NCBI RefSeq assembly: GCF_016909575.1
Contig: NZ_JAFBGA010000022.1
Location: 40,160-104,159 of the forward strand
DNA: 64,000 nt
Direction of reading: 5' to 3'
From: Streptomyces sp. HB132
GTDB taxonomy: Bacteria > Actinomycetota > Actinomycetes > Streptomycetales > Streptomycetaceae
Both the position numbers and the translations under genes were made by a program. Numbering within the stretch: position 1 is the stretch's first letter; each line of letters begins with the position of its first letter. Below the pieces are notes generated by a model. The model was given only the letters and a program-made list of their open reading frames with translations, ran no database searches and was not told the DNA's origin. Positions 34,448 to 46,295 of this stretch are shown piece after piece.

Positions 34448-35258
34448 CACCCCCGACACACGAGTACCCACCGTCGTCGTGGACGACGTCCACATCACCT
34501 ACACGGTCAACGGCGCCCGCACCGGAAAGGGCAGCGCCACCTCCGCCCTGAACCGGATCGTGTCGCGCCGGCAGCCGCGGGGCGCGCGGCAGGTGCACGC
34601 CGTGAAGGGCGTCAGCTTCGCCGCGTACAAGGGCGAGGCCATCGGCCTGATCGGCTCCAACGGCTCCGGAAAGTCGACACTCCTCAAGGCGATCGCGGGC
34701 CTGCTGCCCCCGTCGAAGGGCCAAGTCCACACCCAGGGGCAGCCCTCCCTGCTCGGCGTGAACGCCGCCTTGATGAGCGACCTGACCGGGGAGCGCAACG
34801 TCGTGCTCGGCGGGCTGGCCATGGGCATGACGCGCGAGCAGATCCGCGAGCGCTACCAGGACATCGTCGACTTCTCCGGGATCAACGAGAAGGGCGACTT
34901 CATCACCCTGCCGATGCGGACGTACTCCTCCGGCATGGGCGCCAGGCTGCGCTTCTCCATCGCCGCAGCCAAGAGCCATGACGTCCTGCTGATCGACGAG
35001 GCCCTGTCCACCGGCGACGCGAAGTTCCAGCGGCGCAGCAAGGACCGGATCATGGAGCTCCGCGAGGAGGCCGGCACGGTGTTCCTGGTCAGCCACAGCA
35101 ACAGGTCGATCACCGAGACCTGCGACCGGGCGATCTGGCTGGAGGCCGGGACCCTGCGGATGGACGGCCCGGCCAAGGACGTCGTCGCCGCGTACGAGGA
35201 GTTCACCGGGCCCGCGAAGCCCGGGAAGCCCGGGAAGCCCGGGAAGCCCAAGAAATGA
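34440..35258 (+). CDS. ABC export ATPase (TagH/Wzt type)
   Basis: A 272-residue ATPase paired with the preceding permease. Walker A GSNGSGKST, signature YSSGMGARLRFSIA and Walker B VLLIDEALSTGD are all present; SSGM in place of LSGGQ is characteristic of Wzt/TagH-type polysaccharide exporters. There is no C-terminal carbohydrate-binding domain; instead the protein ends in a Lys/Pro/Gly repeat tail (KPGKPGKPGKPKK) coded by 9-bp tandem repeats. GTG 34440 follows AGAGG by eight bases and overlaps the permease end, indicating translational coupling. Confidence 0.92.
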   Translation: MADTPDTRVPTVVVDDVHITYTVNGARTGKGSATSALNRIVSRRQPRGARQVHAVKGVSFAAYKGEAIGLIGSNGSGKSTLLKAIAGLLPPSKGQVHTQGQPSLLGVNAALMSDLTGERNVVLGGLAMGMTREQIRERYQDIVDFSGINEKGDFITLPMRTYSSGMGARLRFSIAAAKSHDVLLIDEALSTGDAKFQRRSKDRIMELREEAGTVFLVSHSNRSITETCDRAIWLEAGTLRMDGPAKDVVAAYEEFTGPAKPGKPGKPGKPKK

Positions 35259-35283
35259 CGCGGTGACCGGCTGACGCCGTAAC

Positions 35284-35326
35284 GCCGTCCGCCGGACGGG
35301 CCGATGGGGCCCGTCCGGCGGACGGC
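35284..35326. terminator. Strong bidirectional terminator
   Basis: Perfect 19-bp stem (35284-35302 with 35308-35326) and five-base loop between the convergent exporter ATPase gene and gdh. Confidence 0.92.
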
Positions 35327-35355
35327 TGTGTCACGGCCCGGTCGGCCGCACCGGG

Positions 35356-38300
35356 TCAGGCGTGAGTACGCAGCAGGGTCCGCATCGTCCGCATGGCCAC
35401 CGAGAGGTTGGCCAGGTCGAAGGACTCCGAGCCCTGGATCTCCTCCAGGGTGGCGCGCGAACGTGCCAGGATCGCCGCGTTCTTCTCCTCCCAGGCCTTG
35501 AACCGCTGCTCGGGCGCCGACGTCCCGTCACCGACGGACAGCACGTCCGACGTCAGGGCGGCGTGCGCGGCGTACAGGTCCTCACGGATCGAGGCGCGGG
35601 CCATGGACTGCCAGCGGTCGGCCCTCGGCAGCTCGATGATCCGGTCCATCAGCTGGGTGATCCCCAGCCGGTCGGCGAGGTCGTAGTACACCTCGGCGAC
35701 CGCCAGCGGGTCCTTGTCCGTACGGTCCGCGATCGCCACGATGTCCAGCGCCGGGAAGGCCGAGGAGAACCCGGCCACCCGGACAGCCAGCTCCTCGGGG
35801 ACCCCCACCGAGGTGAGCTCGTCGAGGATCGACCCGTACCACTCGGCATCCGCGCCCCTGAGCAGCTTCGGCAGCTCGTTCCAGACGCGTTCGACGCCGT
35901 CACGGAAGAACGCGATGGTCTCCGCGATCTCGACCGGCTGGGGCCGGTTGCCGAGCAGCCAGCGCGAGCCGCGCTCGACGAGCCGGCGCGAGTGCAGCCG
36001 GATCCGGGTCTGCACGTCCGCGGCCACCGTGTTGTCGAGCGCCTCCACGGCGTCCCACACGGCGGAGAGTCCGAAGATCTCACGGGCGGCGAACTGTGCC
36101 CGCACGATCTCCTCGAGCGACGCCCCGGTCTCCTCGCGCAGCCGGTGCAGGAAGGTCGAACCACCGGTGTTCACCGTGTCGTTGACCAGCACCGTCGTGA
36201 TGATCTCGCGGCGCAGCGCGTGCCCGTCGACCGCCTCGGGGAACCGCTCGCTCAGCTGCTCCGGGAAGTACGCGTGCACCAGCCTCTGCAGGTGGGCGTC
36301 GTCAGGCAGGCTGGTGGAGATCAGCTCCTCGGCCGCGGTGATCTTGGTGTAGGCGATCAGCACGGCCAGTTCCGGCTGACTGAGGCCCTTGCCGTGGTTC
36401 AGCAGTTCACGGATCTGGCGGTCGTTCGGCAGGAACTCCAGCGCCCGGTCCAGGTGTCCGTCGCGGCCGAGCCTGCGCATGAAGCGCTGCTGGGCGTGGA
36501 GGAGCGACGGCGCCTGGGCACAGGCGTTGGCGAGCGCGGTGTTCTGCGCGTAGTTGTTGCGCAGCACGAGCTGCCCGACCTCGTCGGTCATCTCCGCGAG
36601 CACCTTGTTGCGCTGCTTCACGGTCATGTCGCCCTCCCGGACGAGACCGTTGAGCAGGATCTTGATGTTCACCTCGTGGTCGGAGGTGTCCACACCGGCG
36701 CTGTTGTCGATCGCGTCGGTGTTGATCCGGCCGCCGGCCCGGGCGAACTCGATCCGGCCGAGCTGGGTGGCCCCGAGGTTGCCGCCCTCCCCGACGACGC
36801 GGGCCCGCAGGTCCGCCCCGTTGACCCGGATCGAGTCGTTGGCCTTGTCACCGACGTCGGCGTTCGATTCGGACGTCGACTTGATGTACGTGCCGATGCC
36901 GCCGTTCCACACGAGGTCGACCGACGCCTTGAGGATGTTCTGCATCAGCTCGGCGGGCGTCATCTTCGTGACCTTCGAGTCGATGCCGAGCGCCGCGCGG
37001 ATGTGCGCGTTGACCGGGATCGACTTGGCGGAACGCGGGTGGATTCCACCGCCCGCGGACAGCAGATCCGTGTCGTAGTCCGCCCAGGAGCTGCGCGGCA
37101 GGTCGAACAGCCGGCGCCGCTCGGCGTACGAGGTCGCCGCGTCCGGGTTCGGGTCGATGAAGATGTGCCGGTGGTCGAAGGCCGCGACCAGCCGGATGTG
37201 CTCGGAGAGCAGCATGCCGTTGCCGAAGACGTCGCCTGACATGTCGCCTACGCCGACGACGGTGAAGTCCTCGGTCTGCGTGTCGTGGCCCAGCTCGCGG
37301 AAGTGCCGCTTCACGGACTCCCAGGCACCGCGGGCGGTGATGCCCATGCCCTTGTGGTCGTACCCGGCGGAGCCGCCGGAGGCGAAGGCGTCCCCGAGCC
37401 AGAAGCCGTACGCGACGGCCACGTCGTTGGCGATGTCGGAGAAGCTCGCGGTCCCCTTGTCGGCGGCGACGACGAGGTAGGTGTCGTCCTCGTCGTGACG
37501 GACGACCTCCGCGGGGTGCACGACCTCGCCGGCCACCATGTTGTCGGTGATGTCGAGCAGCGCCGAGATGAAGATCCTGTAGCAGGCGATGCCCTCGGCG
37601 AGCCAGGCGTCACGGTCCACGGCCGGGTCCGGCAACTGCTTGGCGACGAACCCGCCCTTGGCGCCGACCGGCACGATCACGGTGTTCTTGACCATCTGTG
37701 CCTTGACCAGGCCGAGGATCTCCGTACGGAAGTCCTCCCGACGGTCCGACCACCGCAGCCCGCCCCGGGCGACCTTGCCGAAGCGCAGGTGGACACCCTC
37801 GACGCGCGGCGAGTAGACCCAGATCTCGTACGCCGGGCGCGGCGCGGGGAGGTCCGGGATCGCCTGCGGGTCGAACTTCATCGACACGTAACCGTGCGGC
37901 TCGTGGTCGTCGGCCAGCTGGAAGTAGTTCGTCCGCAGCGTGGCCTTGATGACGGTGAGGAAGGACCGCAGGATCCGGTCCTCGTCCAGAGAGGCGACCT
38001 GGTCGAGGGCGCCGTCGAGCTCCTCCAGCAGCCCGTCCGTCAGCTCCGTACCGGCCTTCTGGCGGGTCGGGGACATCCGGGCCTCGAAGAGCGAGACCAG
38101 CAGCCGGGTGGTGTGGACGTTGTTGCGGAGGGTGTCCTCCATGTAGTCCTGGCTGAACGTCGAACCCGCCTGACGCAGGTACTTCGCGTAGGCGCGCAGC
38201 ACCATGGCCTGCCGCCAGCTGAGGCCGGCGCCCAGGACCAGGGAGTTGAAGCCGTCGTTCTCCGCCTCGCCGGTCCAGATGGCCGCGAAGGCCTGCTGGA

Positions 38301-40407
38301 AGCGTTCCCGGGCGTCATCGGCGAGGTAGTCGCCGTTGCCCGTGGCCTTCTTCGGCAGGCGCAGCCCGAAGTCGTAGATCCAGGCGTGCGTGCGGTCCGC
38401 ACAGCGCAGCTCGTAGGGACGTTCGTCGACGACCTCGACGCCGAGCCGCTGGAGCGCGGGGAGGACGGCGGAGAGCGAGACCTGCTCACCGGTGCGGTAG
38501 ATCTTGAACCGGCGCTCGGCGGGGGCGGCGCCGACCGGCTCGTACAGGCTGAGGGCGAAGTCCTTGCGCTCGCTCTTGAGGTCCTCGACGTGCACCAGGT
38601 CGGCCACGGCCGCTCGCGGCGAGTGGTCCGCCTTGTAGCCCTCGGGGAACGACTGGCCGTAACGGCGCATCAGTTCGGCGGCACGTTCCTCCCCGCACTC
38701 CGCGTTCAGCGCCTCCTGGAAGCCGTCGGCCCAGGAGCGGGCGGCCTCGACGAGGCGGGCCTCGATGCGGTCCGCGTCCGCGTCGGTGAGGTGCGGCAGC
38801 TCCGTGCCCGGCGGGACCCGGACGACGAAGTGCAGCCGGGAGAGGATCGACTCGGTGTTCCAGGCCGTGAAGTCGACGCTGGTGCCGCCCAGTTCCTCCT
38901 TGAGGATGTCGATCAGGCGGAGCCTCACACCGGTGGTGTAGCGGTCACGCGGCAGGTAGACGAGGGCGGAGTAGTAGCGCCCGTACTCGTCCTGACGCAG
39001 GTAGAGCCGCAGCCGGCGGCGCTCCTGGAGGTAGAGCACGGAGGTGACGATGGAACGCAGCTGGTCGACGGGCGTCTGGAACAGCTCGTCGCGCGGGTAC
39101 GTCTCCAGGATCTGGAGCAGGTCGCGGCCGTCGTGGCTGTTGGGCGTGAAGCCCGCGCCCTCCAGCACCTCGGCGACCTTCCGGCGCACCACGGGCACCC
39201 GGCGCACCGACTCGGTGTACGCGGCGGAGGAGAACAGCCCGAGGAAGCGCCGCTCACCGATGACGTTGCCGTCGGCGTCGAACTTCTTCACCCCGACGTA
39301 GTCCAGGTAGCTGGGGCGGTGCACGGTCGCCCTGCTGTTCGCCTTCGTCAGGACGAGGAGCTTGTGCTCCCGGGCCTTGGCGCGGGCGTCCGCCGGAAGC
39401 CGGTCGAAGGACGGGCTGACCGGGTGGGCCTCGTCCTCACTGTGCTTCGGGTCGGAGCGCAGGATGCCGAGACCGGTGCCGGGGACGGCCGTCAGCGCGT
39501 CGGACTCCCGGAGCTCGTACTCCCTGTAGCCGAGGAAGGTGAAGTGGTCGGCGGCGAGCCAGCGCAGCAGCTCGCGCGCCTCCTCGACCTCCTCGTCGGC
39601 CAGCTCGTCGAGCGGCTCGGACGGAAGGTCGTCGGCCATCCGCAGCGCGGCTTCCCGCATCTTGTCCCAGTCCTCGACGGTCTCCCGTACGTCGGACAGG
39701 ACACGGAGCAAGTCGGCGGTGATCTGCTTCAGGTCGGCGCGGTCGGTCTCCCGGTCGATCTCCACGTGGATCCAGGACTCGACGAGCGCGTCGTGCGGCA
39801 GCTCGGGGCGGGCTTCCTTGCCCTTGGCCCGCTTGCCGCCGTTGCCCCTCGGTCGCTCGTCGGCGAGCACCTCGATCAGCTTGCCCGCGACATCGCGGCG
39901 GACGATCATCTGCGGGTGGATCACGAGGTGGATGCCACGGCCCTGCCGCGACAGCTCGTTGGTCACGGAATCGACCAGGAAGGGCATGTCGTCCGTGACG
40001 ACCTCGACGACCGAGTGGCTGCTGGTCCAGCCGTTCTCCTCGACGGTCGGGGTGTGCACCCGGACGTTCGCCGTGCCCTGGGGGCGGTTTCCGGCGAGAC
40101 GGTAGTGGGAGGAAGCGGCACCGAAGACATCGACCGGGTCACGGTCGCTGATGTCCTCCAGGGCGGTGTGCAGGTAGTAGCGCTGGAGATAGGCGAGCAG
40201 CATGTCCCGGCCCTGGCGGTCACCCTGGCCGGCCGCGGTACCGTCGTCCGCTCCGGTGCCGTCCGCTCCGGTACCCGTCGCCGCTTCGGCAAGGTGCACC
40301 CGGAGGCCACCTCCCGGGCCACCGACACCACCGCCCGGACTGTTGTCAGCTACCTGGGCCGCCCGTGCGAGCAGCTCGGCCTTGGCTTCGTCCAGCTTGG
40401 TCTGCAT
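35356..40407 (-). CDS. gdh: NAD-specific glutamate dehydrogenase, large (180 kDa) type
   Basis: Catabolic enzyme that oxidises glutamate to 2-oxoglutarate and ammonium with NAD. The 1683-residue protein belongs to the giant GDH family first described in Streptomyces clavuligerus: long N-terminal ACT-like regulatory region, catalytic core near residues 900-1150 with VIVPVGAKGGFVAKQLP (substrate Lys region), the dinucleotide-binding stretch VGVGDMSGDVFGNGML, and FIDPNPDAATSYAERRRLF, then a long C-terminal domain. ATG 40407 has AGAGGA upstream. Monocistronic: strong terminator downstream, 445 bp before the next gene upstream. Confidence 0.96.
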   Translation of the reverse strand: MQTKLDEAKAELLARAAQVADNSPGGGVGGPGGGLRVHLAEAATGTGADGTGADDGTAAGQGDRQGRDMLLAYLQRYYLHTALEDISDRDPVDVFGAASSHYRLAGNRPQGTANVRVHTPTVEENGWTSSHSVVEVVTDDMPFLVDSVTNELSRQGRGIHLVIHPQMIVRRDVAGKLIEVLADERPRGNGGKRAKGKEARPELPHDALVESWIHVEIDRETDRADLKQITADLLRVLSDVRETVEDWDKMREAALRMADDLPSEPLDELADEEVEEARELLRWLAADHFTFLGYREYELRESDALTAVPGTGLGILRSDPKHSEDEAHPVSPSFDRLPADARAKAREHKLLVLTKANSRATVHRPSYLDYVGVKKFDADGNVIGERRFLGLFSSAAYTESVRRVPVVRRKVAEVLEGAGFTPNSHDGRDLLQILETYPRDELFQTPVDQLRSIVTSVLYLQERRRLRLYLRQDEYGRYYSALVYLPRDRYTTGVRLRLIDILKEELGGTSVDFTAWNTESILSRLHFVVRVPPGTELPHLTDADADRIEARLVEAARSWADGFQEALNAECGEERAAELMRRYGQSFPEGYKADHSPRAAVADLVHVEDLKSERKDFALSLYEPVGAAPAERRFKIYRTGEQVSLSAVLPALQRLGVEVVDERPYELRCADRTHAWIYDFGLRLPKKATGNGDYLADDARERFQQAFAAIWTGEAENDGFNSLVLGAGLSWRQAMVLRAYAKYLRQAGSTFSQDYMEDTLRNNVHTTRLLVSLFEARMSPTRQKAGTELTDGLLEELDGALDQVASLDEDRILRSFLTVIKATLRTNYFQLADDHEPHGYVSMKFDPQAIPDLPAPRPAYEIWVYSPRVEGVHLRFGKVARGGLRWSDRREDFRTEILGLVKAQMVKNTVIVPVGAKGGFVAKQLPDPAVDRDAWLAEGIACYRIFISALLDITDNMVAGEVVHPAEVVRHDEDDTYLVVAADKGTASFSDIANDVAVAYGFWLGDAFASGGSAGYDHKGMGITARGAWESVKRHFRELGHDTQTEDFTVVGVGDMSGDVFGNGMLLSEHIRLVAAFDHRHIFIDPNPDAATSYAERRRLFDLPRSSWADYDTDLLSAGGGIHPRSAKSIPVNAHIRAALGIDSKVTKMTPAELMQNILKASVDLVWNGGIGTYIKSTSESNADVGDKANDSIRVNGADLRARVVGEGGNLGATQLGRIEFARAGGRINTDAIDNSAGVDTSDHEVNIKILLNGLVREGDMTVKQRNKVLAEMTDEVGQLVLRNNYAQNTALANACAQAPSLLHAQQRFMRRLGRDGHLDRALEFLPNDRQIRELLNHGKGLSQPELAVLIAYTKITAAEELISTSLPDDAHLQRLVHAYFPEQLSERFPEAVDGHALRREIITTVLVNDTVNTGGSTFLHRLREETGASLEEIVRAQFAAREIFGLSAVWDAVEALDNTVAADVQTRIRLHSRRLVERGSRWLLGNRPQPVEIAETIAFFRDGVERVWNELPKLLRGADAEWYGSILDELTSVGVPEELAVRVAGFSSAFPALDIVAIADRTDKDPLAVAEVYYDLADRLGITQLMDRIIELPRADRWQSMARASIREDLYAAHAALTSDVLSVGDGTSAPEQRFKAWEEKNAAILARSRATLEEIQGSESFDLANLSVAMRTMRTLLRTHA

Positions 40408-40852
40408 GTCCTCTGGCTCCTGTCGCGCGCCGTTGCGTGACGTAGGTGAAGAAGGCGACGTAACGCCACGACGCGGGGTTTCCGGTCTGGGTCGACGCTA
40501 TGCCGCCTCGGGAGACGCCCGGGGCCGTATCGGCCATTTTCGGCAGACGGCCCGGGGCGTGGAGATCACGCATCGCCCGGGTGCGGTGGCACTCCGGGCG
40601 CAGGCCGGGGGCTTCGCTGCCCCCGAGGCGTATCGCGCTGATCACGGGACCAGGCTATCCCTCCTGCACCCACAACCGTCATGAGCCGCATATGTACAAA
40701 AGAAGGTCCAGAACTTTGACACTCTGGACATCGCACAAGAGCGGCACCGGGCGTATGGACACACACCCGCGCAGATGTGGTCAGCCGATCACACGGTCGC
40801 CGCGCCGGCCGTCGCGCCCGCAGACCGTCGCACCCGCAGGCCGTCGCGTCCC
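40408..40852. other. Intergenic region upstream of gdh
   Basis: 445 bases without a convincing gene. It contains a comparatively AT-rich patch at 40680-40735 with an inverted repeat, and Arg/Pro-coding direct repeats of ccgtcgcgcccgcag type near 40800-40850. The gdh promoter should be here on the minus strand, but no consensus hexamer pair stood out. Confidence 0.6.
40706..40729. promoter_or_regulatory. Inverted repeat, possible operator of gdh
   Basis: GTCCAGA-N10-TCTGGAC, a perfect 7-bp inverted repeat with a 10-bp spacer, in the AT-richer part of the gap about 300 bp before the gdh start. The symmetry suits a dimeric regulator bound over two helical turns. The factor is unknown. Confidence 0.4.
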
Positions 40853-41524
40853 TCAGTCCGTCATCAGCTCGGCCAGCGCGACGGCCTCGGCCAGGGTGTC
40901 CACGACGGGCACACCCGCCGCTTCCAGGCTGCTGCGGCTGTGCGAACCGCCGGTGTAGAGCACGGCGCGCGCTCCGACGTGCGCCGCGGCCACGGCGTCG
41001 TCCACCGCGTCACCGATGACCACCGCGGATTCGGGGGCGATGCCTCCGAGCACCTCGAAGTGACGTTCCATGTGCTGCGCCTTGCTGCCGCCGGAGGGAC
41101 CCGTCCGTCCGTCGACGCGCACGAAGTGGCGCTCGATGCCGAATCCCCGCACCACCGGGACCAGGTGCTCGTGGCCGTACATGCTCAGCAGCGACTGGCT
41201 GCGGCCGCCGAGCTGCCACCGGCTCAGCAGCTCCTCGACGCCCTCGGTCAGTGCGCAGGCCGGCCGATGCTCGGTGTAGTGGCGGTTGAAGAGGCCGTCC
41301 ATCCGCTCCCACTCGGCCTGAGTGGGCAGCCTGCCCATGAGCCGCTCGTAGAACCTGGGTATCGGCACGCAGTACGTCTCGCGGTACTGCTCCAGCGTGA
41401 TCGGCGCCAGGTCGACCGCCGCGAAGGCCGCGTTCGTCGCCCCGAGGACCGCGTGGATGTCGTCGAGCAGAGTGCCGTTCCAGTCCCAGACCAGATGTGT
41501 GCGGTGCTTCCCCGATGTCGCCAT
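40853..41524 (-). CDS. HAD-superfamily hydrolase-like protein
   Basis: A 223-residue HAD protein similar to phosphoglycolate phosphatase-like enzymes. Motif I reads VWDWNGTLLDD (nucleophile Asp14), motif II and III regions lie at LLSMYGHEHL and KAQHMER, motif IV is SAVVIGDAVDDAVAA. In typical HAD phosphatases motif I is DxDGT; here the second Asp is Asn (DWNGT), so general acid/base catalysis may be impaired or shifted. ATG 41524 is closest to motif I; a GTG at 41557 would add 11 residues, and neither has a good ribosome binding site. The substrate is unknown. Confidence 0.78.
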   Translation of the reverse strand: MATSGKHRTHLVWDWNGTLLDDIHAVLGATNAAFAAVDLAPITLEQYRETYCVPIPRFYERLMGRLPTQAEWERMDGLFNRHYTEHRPACALTEGVEELLSRWQLGGRSQSLLSMYGHEHLVPVVRGFGIERHFVRVDGRTGPSGGSKAQHMERHFEVLGGIAPESAVVIGDAVDDAVAAAHVGARAVLYTGGSHSRSSLEAAGVPVVDTLAEAVALAELMTD

Positions 41525-41650
41525 GGGTAAAAAATACTCGCCCGCTACGACAGTCACCCGGGCGGAGCCCGGCGGAGGCTCATGGGCGACGAGCCGGACG
41601 AACGTGCACGTGGGCGCGCGGCCGGCGCGAGGACGAGCGGGACGAGGACC

Positions 41651-41690
41651 GGCAGGCGGACAGGCAGACAGGCAGGCAGACAGGCGGACC
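41651..41690. repeat. Tetranucleotide-type simple repeat
   Basis: About 40 bases built from caga/cagg units (ggcaggcggacaggcagaca and similar) between the HAD gene start and the next stop codon. Slippage-prone; no function visible. Confidence 0.7.
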
Positions 41691-41702
41691 AGAGGACGGG
41701 GA

Positions 41703-42209
41703 TCAGGCGATCAGGCCGGGGATCTCCTGGATCCCGAACCACAGCAGCTCGTGGTCCTCCGCGCCGTCCACGGTGAACTGGGCGTCGTCGTCGCCGAGGT
41801 CGGCAGCCCCCAGCACCGCGGCCGCCGAGGTGACGTCCTTCTCGGCGTCCTCGCCGTCCACGTGGACGGCGGCGGCCTTCGACAACGCCACGGCGTCCGC
41901 GATCCGCACCTCGCCGACCGACGACGCGTCCAGGATGTGGTCCGCGTCGGCGACCGCGGCACCGTCCGGCACGTCGAAGGCCACGACGACCCGCCGCCGG
42001 GTCTCCTCCGGCCGGCCCGCGATCATCCGCAGCGAGGCGGCGGCGGCCCTGTTGAGCGCCGCGTACTCCAGCTCCTCGATGTCGTCGGAGACGTACCACT
42101 CGCGCAGACCGGGCGTCACGGCATAGGCGGTCAGCGGCCCCGGACCGACTTCGCCCGCCCCGTGCGCCGCGGCGAGACCGGAAAGTGTCAGAGGGACGTA
42201 CACACGCAT
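41703..42209 (-). CDS. Conserved actinobacterial protein, unknown function
   Basis: A 168-residue acidic cytoplasmic protein starting MRVYVPLTLSGLAAAHGAG, with no signal peptide or TM segment. I recall a family of actinobacterial proteins with this N-terminus (DUF6912 in my memory) and no assigned function. Alternating beta and alpha patterns (RRVVVAFDVPDGAAV, GEVRIADAVALSKAAAVHV) suggest a compact alpha/beta fold. It lies in the same direction as the HAD gene, 178 bp upstream of it, so co-transcription is possible but not shown. Confidence 0.75.
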   Translation of the reverse strand: MRVYVPLTLSGLAAAHGAGEVGPGPLTAYAVTPGLREWYVSDDIEELEYAALNRAAAASLRMIAGRPEETRRRVVVAFDVPDGAAVADADHILDASSVGEVRIADAVALSKAAAVHVDGEDAEKDVTSAAAVLGAADLGDDDAQFTVDGAEDHELLWFGIQEIPGLIA

Positions 42210-42395
42210 GGATGACCGCTTTCGTAGTCGATGACGCCGTCAGGATACGTGCGACGTCCCCCTTCGGGGTTGCCGATCCGCCCGTCGCTGTCCACCGCGC
42301 GACGACCGTCACCCCCGCGGTTCCCTTGCGGCGCCGGGCCCATCACCCGGATAGGTGATCCCGCCAGGACCGGGGCGGGGCCTCACCGCCGCTTG

Positions 42396-42416
42396 CGGGG
42401 CCGGTGACCGGCCCCG
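42396..42416. other. Near-palindrome upstream of the Rv3235-like gene
   Basis: Ten-base arms around a single central base (cggggccggt / accggccccg), about 70 bp before the ATG at 42484. It could be an operator or the base of an RNA hairpin; nothing else supports a role. Confidence 0.35.
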
Positions 42417-42483
42417 TAGAAGGTCCCCAGCAGAAGTTACCGCCCGGTACTAGCCCGGGCTCCGGACAGCAGCCACGGGGGCT

Positions 42484-42906
42484 ATGAGCATGAGCACGGA
42501 CAGGACGAGGCCGGCCGGACGACACGACCGCAGCAGGCCGGGCACCGTACCGCCACAACGGCCCCGGCGGCCGCTGCGCCCGCACCAGTGGTTCGCGGAG
42601 CGCCTTCTCGCCGTCCTGAGCGGACAGCGGCCGGTGCACTGGATGCTCGGCCACACGATCGGCGAGGCCTACGACCAGCTCGCCGTGCTCGCCCCCGACG
42701 CCCCGCTCGGCGCGGGCCGCAGGCGACCGGTCGTACGCACCTGCCACGGCACCCAGCCGGCCACCGGGGTGGTCGAGGCCTTCGCCAGCATCGCCACGGG
42801 CGAGCAGGTCCGGGCCATGGCCTTCCGCCTGGAGCAGGGCCACGACCTGCGCTGGCGCTGCGCCGCGATCGACCTGGGCGGCGAGCGCCTGTCGGTGCTC
42901 AGATGA
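42484..42906 (+). CDS. Rv3235-family protein
   Basis: A 140-residue protein. The first 35 residues are Arg/Pro-rich and probably disordered; the conserved part starts at WFAERLLAVLSGQRPVHWMLGHT and ends RWRCAAIDLGGERLSVLR. This pattern matches the actinobacterial Rv3235 family, found near secA in mycobacteria too, and the position here next to secA supports it. No function is known to me. A GGGGG stretch precedes the ATG; a second ATG two codons on is equally possible. Confidence 0.75.
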   Translation: MSMSTDRTRPAGRHDRSRPGTVPPQRPRRPLRPHQWFAERLLAVLSGQRPVHWMLGHTIGEAYDQLAVLAPDAPLGAGRRRPVVRTCHGTQPATGVVEAFASIATGEQVRAMAFRLEQGHDLRWRCAAIDLGGERLSVLR

Positions 42907-43171
42907 CCGGTCGACGGCCACCCGGTCCTCGAACGCACCTGCGGCCGTCGAGGACACCGCCCCTGGGCTGGGAGGCCGGTGTTCCGGACCTCCCCGCTCC
43001 GCACTCCGGATCGGCCCCGCCGAGGCCGGTTCGTCCGGCGACCCGGGACAGACCCGCCAGCCGTGAGACGGCTTCAGCGGCCACGTGACCTCCTGCCACG
43101 CCCCAGGGGAGCCCTGGGGCCCCGAGGAGGCCACAACCCGGCCCGGAGCCCCGCAGAGGCCCGGGAAACGC
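42907..43171. other. Intergenic, no gene seen
   Basis: Between the Rv3235-like stop and the secA terminator. Open frames on both strands here are continuations of non-coding frames; no conserved protein, RNA or repeat recognised. Confidence 0.6.
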
Positions 43172-43209
43172 GCCTGGCCCGGACACCACAACCGGTGTCC
43201 GGGCCAGGC
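43172..43209. terminator. secA terminator
   Basis: Perfect 16-bp stem (43172-43187 with 43194-43209), six-base loop, 21 bp past the secA stop; it may also stop the convergent Rv3235-like transcript. Confidence 0.9.
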
Positions 43210-43230
43210 CCCGTTCAGACGTGCTGCGCG

Positions 43231-46053
<2,823 letters not shown>

Positions 46054-46295
46054 TGAGGCTGGTCTCCTTGCCGGTCGGGCCTGGCACTGGGTCGTGTGAT
46101 GGACTCTGGCGCGGGCACGGCAGGTGGGCCCCACCGCAACGGCCATCGTAAGCGAGGACCGCGCCGTGCCGGGAGGGCTGCCACCGCGTTCTCCCCACCG
46201 CACCCCTTCCAGGACAACGGACGAGGCCGACGGAAGGTGCCGGGAAGCGGCGAAAAGCGCTCGCGTACCGCGCTCCCCGTCACCACAATCCCCGC

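Noticed and set aside
37285..40440. 1051-codon open frame opposite gdh
   Set aside because: Antisense shadow of the NAD-GDH gene with low-complexity composition and no recognisable motif.
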